A DNA stretch of 64,000 bases from Acidobacteriota bacterium (lineage in GTDB: Bacteria > Acidobacteriota > Vicinamibacteria > Vicinamibacterales > JAKQTR01). Made by a program: the position numbers and the translations under genes. How positions within the stretch are numbered: position 1 is the stretch's first letter; each line of letters begins with the position of its first letter. This document shows positions 6,994-14,971 of this stretch, piece after piece. The notes beneath the pieces are model-generated. The model did no database searches and had not been told where the DNA came from. It worked only from the letters and a program-made list of their open reading frames with translations. The DNA is taken from contig JAPKZQ010000028.1 of assembly GCA_026393675.1 (NCBI GenBank), positions 1 to 64,000 of the forward strand. Direction: 5' to 3'.

Positions 6994-8565
6994 GTGCTGA
7001 CGCGAACACGCTTTCGTGTGGCGGTCGGGGTCGCGATGGCGTCCTTCTGGTGGCTGGCGCCGATGGTGGCCCAGGTCCAGCAGCCCCGCGCGCCCGTCCC
7101 GTTCCGCGCCGGCGTGACGCTGGTGCCCGTCGACATCCGCGTCGTCGATGCGGATGGAAATCCGGTCACGAATCTCAAGGCGGCGGATTTCACGATCTTC
7201 GAGAATGGGGTCAGACAAGACATCGCGCACTTCTCCACCCAGTCCTCTCTTGCGGCGACACCGGAGACAGCCGGCTCATCAGCACGGGCGCCACGGACGT
7301 TCTTCATCGTGCTGGGACGTGGCCGCCTGAATGACCCAGGCAAGGGCCTCGATGCCATCATTGAGTTCGTGCGCTCGCGCCTCGTGCCCGGGGATCGGGT
7401 GGCGGTGCTGGCCTTCCTTCATCTCGCGGAGTTGACCACCGATCGCGAAGCGGTCGTACGGCTGCTCGAGCGGTACCGCGCGCGGCACGAGGCGATCGAC
7501 GACAAGCTCGACCGGGACGGCAAACGCATCCGGGCCGGGGCGCCCGATTGGCCGCTTGCACCCGACACTCAAGTCGACCTGGCCGCGCTGTTTGATGCGC
7601 CTGGTCTGCCACGCATCCAGCTTTTCCCCGGCGGCTCGGGTGGAAAGCAGATCAACTTCTGGGATGGGGGCTATCTCCGGCGGATGATCGAGTACCTGCG
7701 TTATGTCGAGGGCGAGAAACACCTCGTGCTGATGGTGGAGCGTGCGGTCAGTCAGGCCGACTCCTACGCTCAAAGCGCGGCGGCGGCGCGTGCGACGGTG
7801 TCGGTGATTCAGACAGGCGGCATGCGACCGCCAAGGCCCCTGTCGGGCAAGTATGGTGGCACGTTCGATTCGTCGCCCAATGCGACCGAGATGATGGGGT
7901 TTCTGGCCGACAGGGCCCTGGCAGAGGAGACGGGTGGCGTGGCGGGGTTCTATCAGAGCGCGGCCAAATCGCTCGACCGCCTGATACGAACGACGAGCTT
8001 CGAGTACCTGCTCGGCTACTATCCGGCGAAGCCTCCGGCCGACGGGGAGTATCGGGAGCTTCGCGTCGAGGTGAGGCGGCGCGGCGTCACGGCGCTCTAT
8101 CGCCATGGCTACGAGGCCCAGCCGCCGCCGATTGAGCCGCTCGATCTGCGGCGCATCTTCGCCGAGGCCGGATTCCGAAACGCGCTGCCGGTCGACATCC
8201 GGCTGGCCAACATTCCCATGGACCTCAAGGCCCGGCTGAACCGCGGCCCCGGCGAGGCAATGACCATTGACGTCGACATCGCGATTGATCCGAAGTGGGT
8301 GACCTTTGTGCAGAAGGGCGAAGAATGGACCACCTGCATCGACGTGGCGGCCTTTGCGCGCGATGCGGGTGAGAAGGTGCTCGGGGAGCAGCGGGGCCGC
8401 ATCGACCTGAAGCTCGACGCGAAGGCCTATGCACAACAACTGCGTGAGCGCATCCGGTACACAATCGCTGTCAGCGTGGCGACGGGTCATCCGGCGCACG
8501 TGAAGGTGCTCCTCTACGAATACGAAGGGTCTCGCACGGCCCATGCCACCGTGCGACTGCGGTAG
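6994..8565 (+). CDS. VWFA-related secreted protein
   Basis: A 523-residue protein of the Acidobacteria-typical VWFA-related family (TIGR03436-like). It has an N-terminal hydrophobic signal segment (residues 8-26). It continues with GVTLVPVDIRVVDADGNPVT and DFTIFENGVRQDI, the diagnostic Ig-like entry of the family. The von Willebrand A-like region follows at about residues 100-330 (FFIVLGRGRLNDPGKG, VPGDRVAVLAF), and a beta-rich C-terminus ends the protein. The perfect metal-coordinating MIDAS motif (DxSxS) is not obvious; the matching position reads GRGRLND. The start is GTG with a GGAG sequence just upstream. It is divergent from vapB and stands alone. Role unknown; such proteins are common as expanded secreted families in this phylum. 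Confidence 0.85.
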   Translation: MLTRTRFRVAVGVAMASFWWLAPMVAQVQQPRAPVPFRAGVTLVPVDIRVVDADGNPVTNLKAADFTIFENGVRQDIAHFSTQSSLAATPETAGSSARAPRTFFIVLGRGRLNDPGKGLDAIIEFVRSRLVPGDRVAVLAFLHLAELTTDREAVVRLLERYRARHEAIDDKLDRDGKRIRAGAPDWPLAPDTQVDLAALFDAPGLPRIQLFPGGSGGKQINFWDGGYLRRMIEYLRYVEGEKHLVLMVERAVSQADSYAQSAAAARATVSVIQTGGMRPPRPLSGKYGGTFDSSPNATEMMGFLADRALAEETGGVAGFYQSAAKSLDRLIRTTSFEYLLGYYPAKPPADGEYRELRVEVRRRGVTALYRHGYEAQPPPIEPLDLRRIFAEAGFRNALPVDIRLANIPMDLKARLNRGPGEAMTIDVDIAIDPKWVTFVQKGEEWTTCIDVAAFARDAGEKVLGEQRGRIDLKLDAKAYAQQLRERIRYTIAVSVATGHPAHVKVLLYEYEGSRTAHATVRLR

Positions 8566-8739
8566 TCATCCTGCGCGGCGTGGTCCGCGGTTGAGATCAC
8601 GTCTCACCGTCGACACCCCCGACAACACGTCTCGCCCTGCGGCCCTCAGAGCGCGGACCGCATCGCCTTCACACCACAATCGCAGGGCCATCCGTCAGTC
8701 TGCGGCCGGCGATGGCGCGGTGTCGGCACAGCGCCCGGG

Positions 8740-8782
8740 TTGACACACCCCATGAATCTGTTATATATGAATATCTAGATAT
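8740..8782 (+). promoter_or_regulatory. Promoter and palindromic operator of the arsR-hyf operon
   Basis: A consensus TTGACA (8740-8745) is followed after 16-18 bases by TATATA/TATATG (8762-8769). A perfect 12-base palindrome, ATATCTAGATAT (8771-8782), covers the expected transcription start and the A-T of the start codon at 8781. The layout is what an autorepressing winged-helix regulator would need. The region is conspicuously AT-rich for this genome. Confidence 0.7.
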
Positions 8783-9131
8783 GCGATTGCCTGAGACGGA
8801 GCTGCAGGTCTTCAAGGCGGAGTTCTTCCGCGCCCTCGCGCACCCGGTCCGCATCCGCCTGCTCGAGGAGCTGCGCGCCGGCGACCGCAGCGTCCAGGAA
8901 TTGCAGGAGGCGCTCGGGCTCGACCAACCGTCGGTGTCGCAGCAGCTCGCCATCCTGCGCGCCAAGAACCTCGTGACGGCCAGTAAGGCCGGCACCTCCG
9001 TCCGTTACGCCGTCCGCGACCCGCTTATCCACGAGTTGCTCGCCACGGCCCGCGCCATCTTCAACAACCGCCTGGTCGATACGCAGACGATGCTCAAGGA
9101 ACTGAGACGAGAGGCGCGGCGCGTCGTATGA
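8781..9131 (+). CDS. ArsR-family transcriptional regulator of the Hyf-like operon
   Basis: A 116-residue winged helix-turn-helix protein. The ArsR core is clear: FFRALAHPVRIRLLEEL, then SVQELQEALGLDQPSVSQQLAILR as recognition region, and a beta wing (SKAGTSVRYAV). It has no cysteine at all, so it cannot use the classical CxC metal site; another ligand, redox state or no ligand at all must be considered. The open frame extends back to 8712, but the promoter at 8740-8769 lies inside that extension, so the ATG at 8781 is the real start, with almost no leader. Its stop overlaps the next gene by four bases (ATGA), so it is the first gene of the operon and likely controls it. The same order (ArsR then Hyc/Hyf-like genes) occurs at the Mycobacterium tuberculosis Rv0081-Rv0087 locus. 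Confidence 0.88.
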   Translation: MRLPETELQVFKAEFFRALAHPVRIRLLEELRAGDRSVQELQEALGLDQPSVSQQLAILRAKNLVTASKAGTSVRYAVRDPLIHELLATARAIFNNRLVDTQTMLKELRREARRVV

Positions 9132-9697
9132 AGCTGTTCCAGAAGATCCGACGCGTCGGCACGGTGACCGAGCCGCTGCCCGAGGGCGACTTCGAAGCGA
9201 TCACGCTCATCCGCGAGATCGATGCCCGGGCGCAACGGCTGCTGAGGCGCGCTGTCGGCATCCGCCACGTGGACGCCGGCTCGTGCAACGGCTGCGAAAT
9301 CGAAATCTCGGGCCTGCTCGGCCCCGTCTACGACCTCGAGCGCTTCGGCCTCCATTTCGTCGCGTCGCCGCGCCACGCGGACCTGTTGCTGGTGACTGGC
9401 CCGGTGACCCGCAACATGGAGATTCCCTTGCGCAAGACGTACGAAGCCACGCCCGATCCGAAACTGGTCGTCGGCATCGGCGACTGCGCGAGGGACTGCG
9501 GCGTGTTCGCGGGCAGCTACGCGGTGGTGGGCAGCGTCGATTCGGTCATTCCCGTTGATGTCGTCGTCTCCGGATGCCCGCCCTCGCCCACCGACATCCT
9601 GCGCGGCATCCTCGTGGCGATTGGCCGGCTGGAGCTGCCGGCGAAGACAGCGGTCGATTCCCGCGCCGCGGCGACCTCGGGGGTGGAGCAGCAATGA
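9128..9697 (+). CDS. Hydrogenase/complex I small subunit-like Fe-S protein (HyfI/NuoB-like)
   Basis: A 189-residue member of the NADH-ubiquinone oxidoreductase 20-kDa family. The four ligands of the membrane-proximal 4Fe-4S cluster are present: C53 and C56 in GSCNGCEIEI, C120 in GIGDCARDC, and C150 in VSGCPPSP. The first pair has the C-x-x-C spacing of group 4 hydrogenase small subunits, not the adjacent Cys pair of NuoB. It should sit at the interface with the large subunit encoded at 14968-16602 and pass electrons to it. It overlaps arsR and the next gene by four bases each. A basic N-terminus and an Ala-rich tail (residues 175-189) look non-essential. Confidence 0.9.
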   Translation: MKLFQKIRRVGTVTEPLPEGDFEAITLIREIDARAQRLLRRAVGIRHVDAGSCNGCEIEISGLLGPVYDLERFGLHFVASPRHADLLLVTGPVTRNMEIPLRKTYEATPDPKLVVGIGDCARDCGVFAGSYAVVGSVDSVIPVDVVVSGCPPSPTDILRGILVAIGRLELPAKTAVDSRAAATSGVEQQ

Positions 9698-11751
9698 TCG
9701 CCGCCTTCCTGCTCCCGCTCTTCTGGTTGATGGTGGTCGGCTACGGGATCACCGCCTCTGGCCTGATCATGCCCACGCCGCGGTTGATCCGAGCGGTCAC
9801 CGCCATCGGATCAGTGGTGGGCGGCGCGGCCGGGCTTACGCTCGCCTGCCTCGTCTTGTGGACCGATGCGTCGCTGACCCTCGAGGCACCAGCGCTCCTG
9901 ACGGTTGCCGGTGGCTGGCTGTTCCATCTGGATCGGCTCGGTGCGCTCTTCCTCGCGCTCATCTCGGGTGTCGCGATCCCTGTCGGCATCTACGCCACCA
10001 GCTACACGGCGTCGTACGAAGGCCGCTACTCGACGCGCTGGATGGCCTTCAACTTCGGCGTGTTCCTGCTCAGCATGAGTCTGGTGACAGCGGCCGCCAA
10101 CGCCATCACGTTCCTGCTCTGCTGGGAACTGATGGCGATCAGTTCGTTCTTCCTTGTCGTCACCGAGCACGATCGCGAGGAGTCGGTGCGGGCGGGCGTG
10201 TGGTATCTCGCGATGACGCACGCGGGACTGCTGGCGCTCCTTTCCGCGTTCTTTCTCCTCGGAGCGGACGGCCCCACCGCCGCGGGGTGGACCTTCGCGG
10301 CCATGCGCAGCGCCGCGCCGCAATTGCCGTCGAGCACGCGCAATGCCATCTTTCTGCTGGCCCTGCTCGGGTTCGGATCGAAGGCCGGCATGGTGCCCTT
10401 CCACGTGTGGTTACCGCGCGCGCATCCAGCCGCGCCAAGTCACGTGTCGGCGCTCATGTCGGCCGTGATGGTGAAGCTCGGCATCTACGGTCTTCTGCGA
10501 ATCGGCCTCGACGTACTCGGAGGCGGGCCCTCGTGGTGGGGCACGCTCATCATCATTCTGGGCGCCGCCTCGGCGCTCACCGGCGTGCTCTATGCCCTGG
10601 TGGCGGATGATCTCAAGCGGCTGCTGGCGTACTCCACCGTGGAGAATGTCGGCCTGGTGTTGCTGGGTGTTGGCGCCGGATTCCTGTTTCTGAGCCTCTC
10701 GCAGCCGGAAGCCGCGATGCTCGCGATGGCGGCCGCGCTGCTGCACGTCATCAACCATGCCGCGTTCAAGGGCACGCTCTTCCTGAGTGCCGGATCGATC
10801 GTGCACGCGACGGGCACGCGCGACATGAATCTGCTGGGAGGACTCGTGAAGCGCGCGCCGTGGACGGTGGCGACATTCCTGGTGGGCGCGATGTCAATCG
10901 CGGCCCTGCCGCCGCTCAACGGGTTTGTGAGCGAGTGGCTGCTCTTCCAGTCGTTCCTGCCTGGCGTCGCCAGCTCGCGGGCCGCGATTGCGGGCCTGCT
11001 CACGCTCGGCGTCGGCGCGCTGGCGCTGACCGGCGGGCTGGCCGCCGCGACGTTCGTGAAGGCGTTCGGCATCTCGTGCCTGGCCATCCCCCGATCGAAC
11101 GAGGCCGCCCAGGCGCACGAGAGCCCGCGATCGATGCGCGTGGGCATGGTGCTGATGGCCGCGTCCTGCCCGCTGCTCGCCCTCGCGACGATTCCCACGC
11201 TCACGACCATCACCGGTGCGCTCGCGACGCTCGCTGGTCTCGGAGGGCTCTCGGGGACGACGCCAGTGTTCCACCTGGGCGTGACGCTGCGCACGCCGAA
11301 TGGGATGGCGACGATGTCGCCTGTCGCGATCGCGCTGGTTCTGGTGGCCGCGCTGGTCGGCACCTGGATTGTGGTGCGCGTGGTCGCGAGACGAACGGTG
11401 CGTATCGGCGACACGTGGGGATGCGGCCGCATCGGCCAGACGCCGCGGATGGAATACACCTCCACCGCGTTTGCCGAACCGCTGCGTCGCGTATTCGACC
11501 AGCTCTATCGGCCGAACGAGGACATGGCGGTTGGCGTCGTGCATCCCGAATCGCCGTACTACATCCAGTCGGTGACGTACCGGACGACGATCCATCCGTG
11601 GTTCCAGCGCGTCCTCTACGACCCACTGGTTGACGGCGTGGAGCGGGTGGCGGTGTGGACAAGGCGCCTGCAGTCGGGCTCGGTCAACGCGTATCTCGGC
11701 TACATCGTGTTCGTGCTCGTCTTGTTGCTGGTGTGGGTGATCGGGTTCTGA
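9694..11751 (+). CDS. hyfB: Hyf-like proton antiporter-like membrane subunit (HyfB/NuoL-like)
   Basis: A 685-residue polytopic protein of the Proton_antipo_M family. After a few N-terminal helices comes the conserved core: LLCWELMAISSFFLV, GFGSKAGMVPFHVWLPRAHP (lysine and the HxWLPxAHP loop), LMSAVMVKLGIYG, LLAYSTVENVGLV and HVINHAAFKGTLFL. These are the lysine/glutamate/histidine features of the ion-translocation half-channels of NuoL and HyfB. The C-terminal part (about 560-685) has a cytoplasmic loop with WGCGRIGQTPRMEYTS, typical for HyfB. The true start is the ATG at 9694, overlapping the previous stop (ATGA); the longer frame from 9574 is only open by chance. Confidence 0.92.
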   Translation: MIAAFLLPLFWLMVVGYGITASGLIMPTPRLIRAVTAIGSVVGGAAGLTLACLVLWTDASLTLEAPALLTVAGGWLFHLDRLGALFLALISGVAIPVGIYATSYTASYEGRYSTRWMAFNFGVFLLSMSLVTAAANAITFLLCWELMAISSFFLVVTEHDREESVRAGVWYLAMTHAGLLALLSAFFLLGADGPTAAGWTFAAMRSAAPQLPSSTRNAIFLLALLGFGSKAGMVPFHVWLPRAHPAAPSHVSALMSAVMVKLGIYGLLRIGLDVLGGGPSWWGTLIIILGAASALTGVLYALVADDLKRLLAYSTVENVGLVLLGVGAGFLFLSLSQPEAAMLAMAAALLHVINHAAFKGTLFLSAGSIVHATGTRDMNLLGGLVKRAPWTVATFLVGAMSIAALPPLNGFVSEWLLFQSFLPGVASSRAAIAGLLTLGVGALALTGGLAAATFVKAFGISCLAIPRSNEAAQAHESPRSMRVGMVLMAASCPLLALATIPTLTTITGALATLAGLGGLSGTTPVFHLGVTLRTPNGMATMSPVAIALVLVAALVGTWIVVRVVARRTVRIGDTWGCGRIGQTPRMEYTSTAFAEPLRRVFDQLYRPNEDMAVGVVHPESPYYIQSVTYRTTIHPWFQRVLYDPLVDGVERVAVWTRRLQSGSVNAYLGYIVFVLVLLLVWVIGF

Positions 11752-11763
11752 CCCGCGGAGGAT

Positions 11764-12837
11764 GTGGTGTTCAACGTCACAGGCGTCGTGATTGAAATCG
11801 CGCAGGCGCTGCTGGGCCTCGCGGTGGCGCCGGCGCTGGTCGGCCTGATTCGCTGGGTGAAGGCCCGGCTGCAGAACCGGCGCGGCGCACCCATCTGGCA
11901 GCCGTACGCCGAACTGCGCAAACTCCTCGGCAAGGAAACCGTCATCTCGTCAAACGCGTCGTGGATATTCCGCACGGCGCCCTACGTCGTGTTCGGCAGC
12001 ACGGTGGTCGTAGCCCTGCTCGTCCCCGTGCTCATCACGCCGCTGCCTTTCAATCAGGTCGCCGATCTGTTTGCGCTGGTCTACCTGCTGCTGCTCGGGA
12101 CGTTCGCGCTCGCGCTCGGCGGCCTCGATCCCGGCTCGCCGTTTGGCGGCATGGGCAGCAGCCGCGAGATGACGATTGCCGCGCTCAGCGAACCCGCGAT
12201 CGCGCTGGCCATTCTGTCACTTGCGCTCGGCGCCGGTTCGACCAATCTCGGCGAGATGGCGGCGCGCACGATTGCCAACCCCACCGTTGCGCTCAGCCCC
12301 GGTCACATTCTCGCCTTTGCCGCCCTCTTCATCGTCATGCTGGCGGAAACCGGCCGGCTGCCGGTCGACAATCCGGCCACGCATTTGGAATTGACGATGA
12401 TCCATGAGGCGATGATTCTGGAGTACTCGGGCCCACATCTCGCGCTGGTGGAGTGGGCGTCGTGGCTCAAACTGACGGTGTTTTTGACGCTCGCGGCCAA
12501 CCTCTTCGTGCCGTGGGGGCTGGCGACTTCGCTCTCGCCGGCCGCGCTGGCCATTGCGTTTGCGGCCATCGTGGTCAAACTCGTGGTGCTGGCCGTCCTG
12601 CTCGCGTTCTTTGAAACCCGGGTCGCGAAGCTGCGGTTGTTCCGCGTGCCCGAACTGCTGGCTGTCTCGTTCGTGCTCGGCCTGCTGGCTGTCACGTCGT
12701 CTTTCTCGCTGAGTGCTTCGAGTCGCCACTCAGGCCCCGAATCGCTTTCGAACACCAGGGCTGGAGGAGCTCCCTCAGCACTCAGTCCTGAGGACGCGAA
12801 TCAGCAGCCATCCCGGCGTATCGAAGGACTGAGGTAG
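11764..12837 (+). CDS. hyfC: Hyf-like NuoH-type membrane subunit (HyfC/HycD-like)
   Basis: A 357-residue NADH dehydrogenase subunit 1 family protein with about eight membrane helices. Family motifs include RRGAPIWQPYAELRKLL near the N-terminus, GGMGSSREMTIAALSEPA in the middle, and AETGRLPVDNPATHLELTMIHEAM, the quinone-site/cytoplasmic loop equivalent. This subunit anchors the soluble arm to the membrane. Start is GTG at 11764 or 11767 behind a GGAGG sequence. The last 40 or so residues after VLGLLAVTSSFSL (SASSRHSGPESLSN and on) are hydrophilic and unlike the family, and look like translated spacer DNA added by loss of the original stop codon. Confidence 0.9.
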   Translation: MVFNVTGVVIEIAQALLGLAVAPALVGLIRWVKARLQNRRGAPIWQPYAELRKLLGKETVISSNASWIFRTAPYVVFGSTVVVALLVPVLITPLPFNQVADLFALVYLLLLGTFALALGGLDPGSPFGGMGSSREMTIAALSEPAIALAILSLALGAGSTNLGEMAARTIANPTVALSPGHILAFAALFIVMLAETGRLPVDNPATHLELTMIHEAMILEYSGPHLALVEWASWLKLTVFLTLAANLFVPWGLATSLSPAALAIAFAAIVVKLVVLAVLLAFFETRVAKLRLFRVPELLAVSFVLGLLAVTSSFSLSASSRHSGPESLSNTRAGGAPSALSPEDANQQPSRRIEGLR

Positions 12838-12843
12838 CGCCGC

Positions 12844-13500
12844 GTGGACGGACTCTTCTCGCAGGTCGCCGTGCTGGGCTCAAGTGGCGTGCTGCTCTGC
12901 GCCATCGTCGCGTTGTGGCGGCACGGCATCGGGGCGTACATCTCGGCCTTCAAGTGGCAGTCGAACGTGCTGGCCGCGCTCACCGCGGCGGTGGCCTACT
13001 TCGGGCATGACTACGATTTGTATTGGGTCGCGGCGCTGATGATCGCGGTGAAGGGCGTGGCCATCCCACGACTGCTCACACGCCTGGCGCATCGTGTGGG
13101 CCAGAACCGCGAGAGCGAACCGCTCGTGAACACGGCGACATCGCTGGTCATCAGCGGCCTGCTGATCCTGCTCGCCTACACGGCGGCACGCCCGCTGCAG
13201 ACGCTGTCGGCGGCGCCGACGCGCGCGGGCATCCCGCTCGCGATTGGCCTGCTCTTCGTCAGCCTGTTCGTGATTGTGAGCCGCAAGAAGGCCATCACGC
13301 AGGTGATCGGCTTTCTGATGCTCGAGAACGCGATCGCCCTGCTCGCCGTGCTCGCGACGTATGGCGTGCCGCTGGTGGTCGAACTGGGCGTGTTCCTCGA
13401 CGCCCTGATGGGATTCCTGGTGATGCAGATTGTCCTCTATGACATCCACGACACATTCAACACGCTCGACGTGGACGTGTTGAATCGGCTGAAGCACTGA
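12844..13500 (+). CDS. hyfE: Hyf-like NuoK-type membrane subunit (HyfE-like)
   Basis: A 218-residue membrane protein with six or seven predicted helices. The segments IAVKGVAIPRLLTRL and SRKKAITQVIGFLMLENAIALLAV match HyfE, whose C-terminal half is related to NuoK. The conserved Glu in LMLENAI and in VVELGVFLDALMG are typical membrane-embedded acidic residues of the ion path. Start is GTG at 12844, six bases after the hyfC stop. It is the small antiporter-linking subunit of the complex. Confidence 0.88.
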   Translation: MDGLFSQVAVLGSSGVLLCAIVALWRHGIGAYISAFKWQSNVLAALTAAVAYFGHDYDLYWVAALMIAVKGVAIPRLLTRLAHRVGQNRESEPLVNTATSLVISGLLILLAYTAARPLQTLSAAPTRAGIPLAIGLLFVSLFVIVSRKKAITQVIGFLMLENAIALLAVLATYGVPLVVELGVFLDALMGFLVMQIVLYDIHDTFNTLDVDVLNRLKH

Positions 13501-13504
13501 CGCC

Positions 13505-14971
13505 ATGGAGACACTGCTTCTCTTTGCGCTTGCCGGACCGTTTGCCTTGTCGGCCGTACTGGCCGCGCTGGGCGTTGGTGACCGCCGTGTGGTCGGCTGG
13601 ATCATCGCGGCGGGCCGGGTGATCTCGGTGGGCGCGGCGATCGCGTTATGGACCATCGCGATTGGCGGCTCCCCGTTCGCGCCAGCGGCGGCGGGTCTCT
13701 TCCGCGTGGACGCGCTCTCGGCGCTGGTGGCCTGTTGCGTGGTCGTCGTCGGAACGATCTCGATGGCTCTCGGGCCTGGCACGCCGGGATCGGGGCACGA
13801 CGACCCGGCCGCGCGCCGTAAGTTCCAGGCGTACGGCAACGTGTTCGTGCTGGCGATGCTGCTGGCGGTCACCGTCAACAACGTCGCGTTGATGTGGGTG
13901 GCCATCGAAGCGACGACGATCACGTCGGCACTGCTGGTGCCGCTCCACCGGTCGAAGGCGTCAGTCGAGGCGTCGTGGAAGTACCTGTTGATTGGATCGG
14001 TCGGCATCGCGCTGGCGTTTGCCGGCACGGTGCTCGCGTATTTTGATTTCGTCACGATCACCGGGCAGCGTCAGACCTCGCTTGGCTGGCCGCTCCTGAT
14101 GCACTCGGCGCCAGTGCTTGATCCCGGCCTGCTGCGGCTTGCGTTCGTGTTCCTGCTGGTGGGCTACGGCACCAAGGCTGGACTGGCGCCCATGCACACC
14201 TGGCTGCCCGATGCGCACTCGGAAGCGCCCGCGCCGCTCTCCGCGATGATGTCGGGCGTGCTGCTGGCCGTCGCGCAATACGCGATTCTGCGCTGGAAGG
14301 CCGTGGTCGATCTCACGCCGGGCGGCGCGGCATTCACCAATCAGGTGCTGCTGGCCATCGGTTTGTTCTCGGTGCTGATCGGCGCGTTGAGCCTTGTCCG
14401 CCAGCAGAGTTACAAGCGGCTGCTCGCCTACTCGAGCGTCGAGCACAGCGGGCTGATCTGCATGGGCCTCGCGTTTGGACCGGCGGGCGTGTTCGCGTCT
14501 CTCTTGCACATGATGAATCACGCGCTCGCCAAGTCGACCAGCTTCCTGCTCTCCGGCCGCATTCTTGCCCGCTATGGATCGACCGACGTCGATGGCGTGC
14601 GCGGTCTGGTGCGGACCATGCCGGCCACCGGTGCGCTGTTTGCCACCGGTGTGCTGGCGTTGATGGGATTGCCGCCGTTCGGCTTGTTCGTCTCGGAATT
14701 TCTGCTGTTCCGCGCCGGGTTCACCTCGGGGCATGTCTGGGAAACGGGCGTCGCGCTGGTCCTCGCGGGGATCGGATTCGTCGGGCTCTCGTCTCACCTG
14801 CTGCGCATGCTTTACGGCGCCACACCCGATGGCGTGATGTCGGGTGAGCGGGACGCTCGGGCGCTTGCCCCGATTGTGGTGTGCGCGGTGGCGCTGGTTG
14901 TGCTCGGCCTGATCCTGCCGGAGGCCGTTGGCGCACTGCTGGGCCGCATTGTCGAAGGGATGACCGCATGA
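13505..14971 (+). CDS. hyfF: Hyf-like second antiporter-like subunit (HyfF/NuoN-like)
   Basis: A 488-residue polytopic protein of the Proton_antipo_M family. Core motifs are NVALMWVAIEATTITSALL, GTKAGLAPMHTWLPDAHSEA, KRLLAYSSVEHSGLICMGL and MMNHALAKSTSFLLSGRI. It is the second antiporter-like half-channel besides the HyfB-like subunit, which is normal for Hyf-type complexes (HyfB, D, F) though a HyfD homologue is missing here. The ATG at 13505 follows hyfE by four bases, and its stop overlaps the next start (ATGA). Together with the other subunits it would couple electron transfer to proton or sodium movement. Confidence 0.92.
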   Translation: METLLLFALAGPFALSAVLAALGVGDRRVVGWIIAAGRVISVGAAIALWTIAIGGSPFAPAAAGLFRVDALSALVACCVVVVGTISMALGPGTPGSGHDDPAARRKFQAYGNVFVLAMLLAVTVNNVALMWVAIEATTITSALLVPLHRSKASVEASWKYLLIGSVGIALAFAGTVLAYFDFVTITGQRQTSLGWPLLMHSAPVLDPGLLRLAFVFLLVGYGTKAGLAPMHTWLPDAHSEAPAPLSAMMSGVLLAVAQYAILRWKAVVDLTPGGAAFTNQVLLAIGLFSVLIGALSLVRQQSYKRLLAYSSVEHSGLICMGLAFGPAGVFASLLHMMNHALAKSTSFLLSGRILARYGSTDVDGVRGLVRTMPATGALFATGVLALMGLPPFGLFVSEFLLFRAGFTSGHVWETGVALVLAGIGFVGLSSHLLRMLYGATPDGVMSGERDARALAPIVVCAVALVVLGLILPEAVGALLGRIVEGMTA

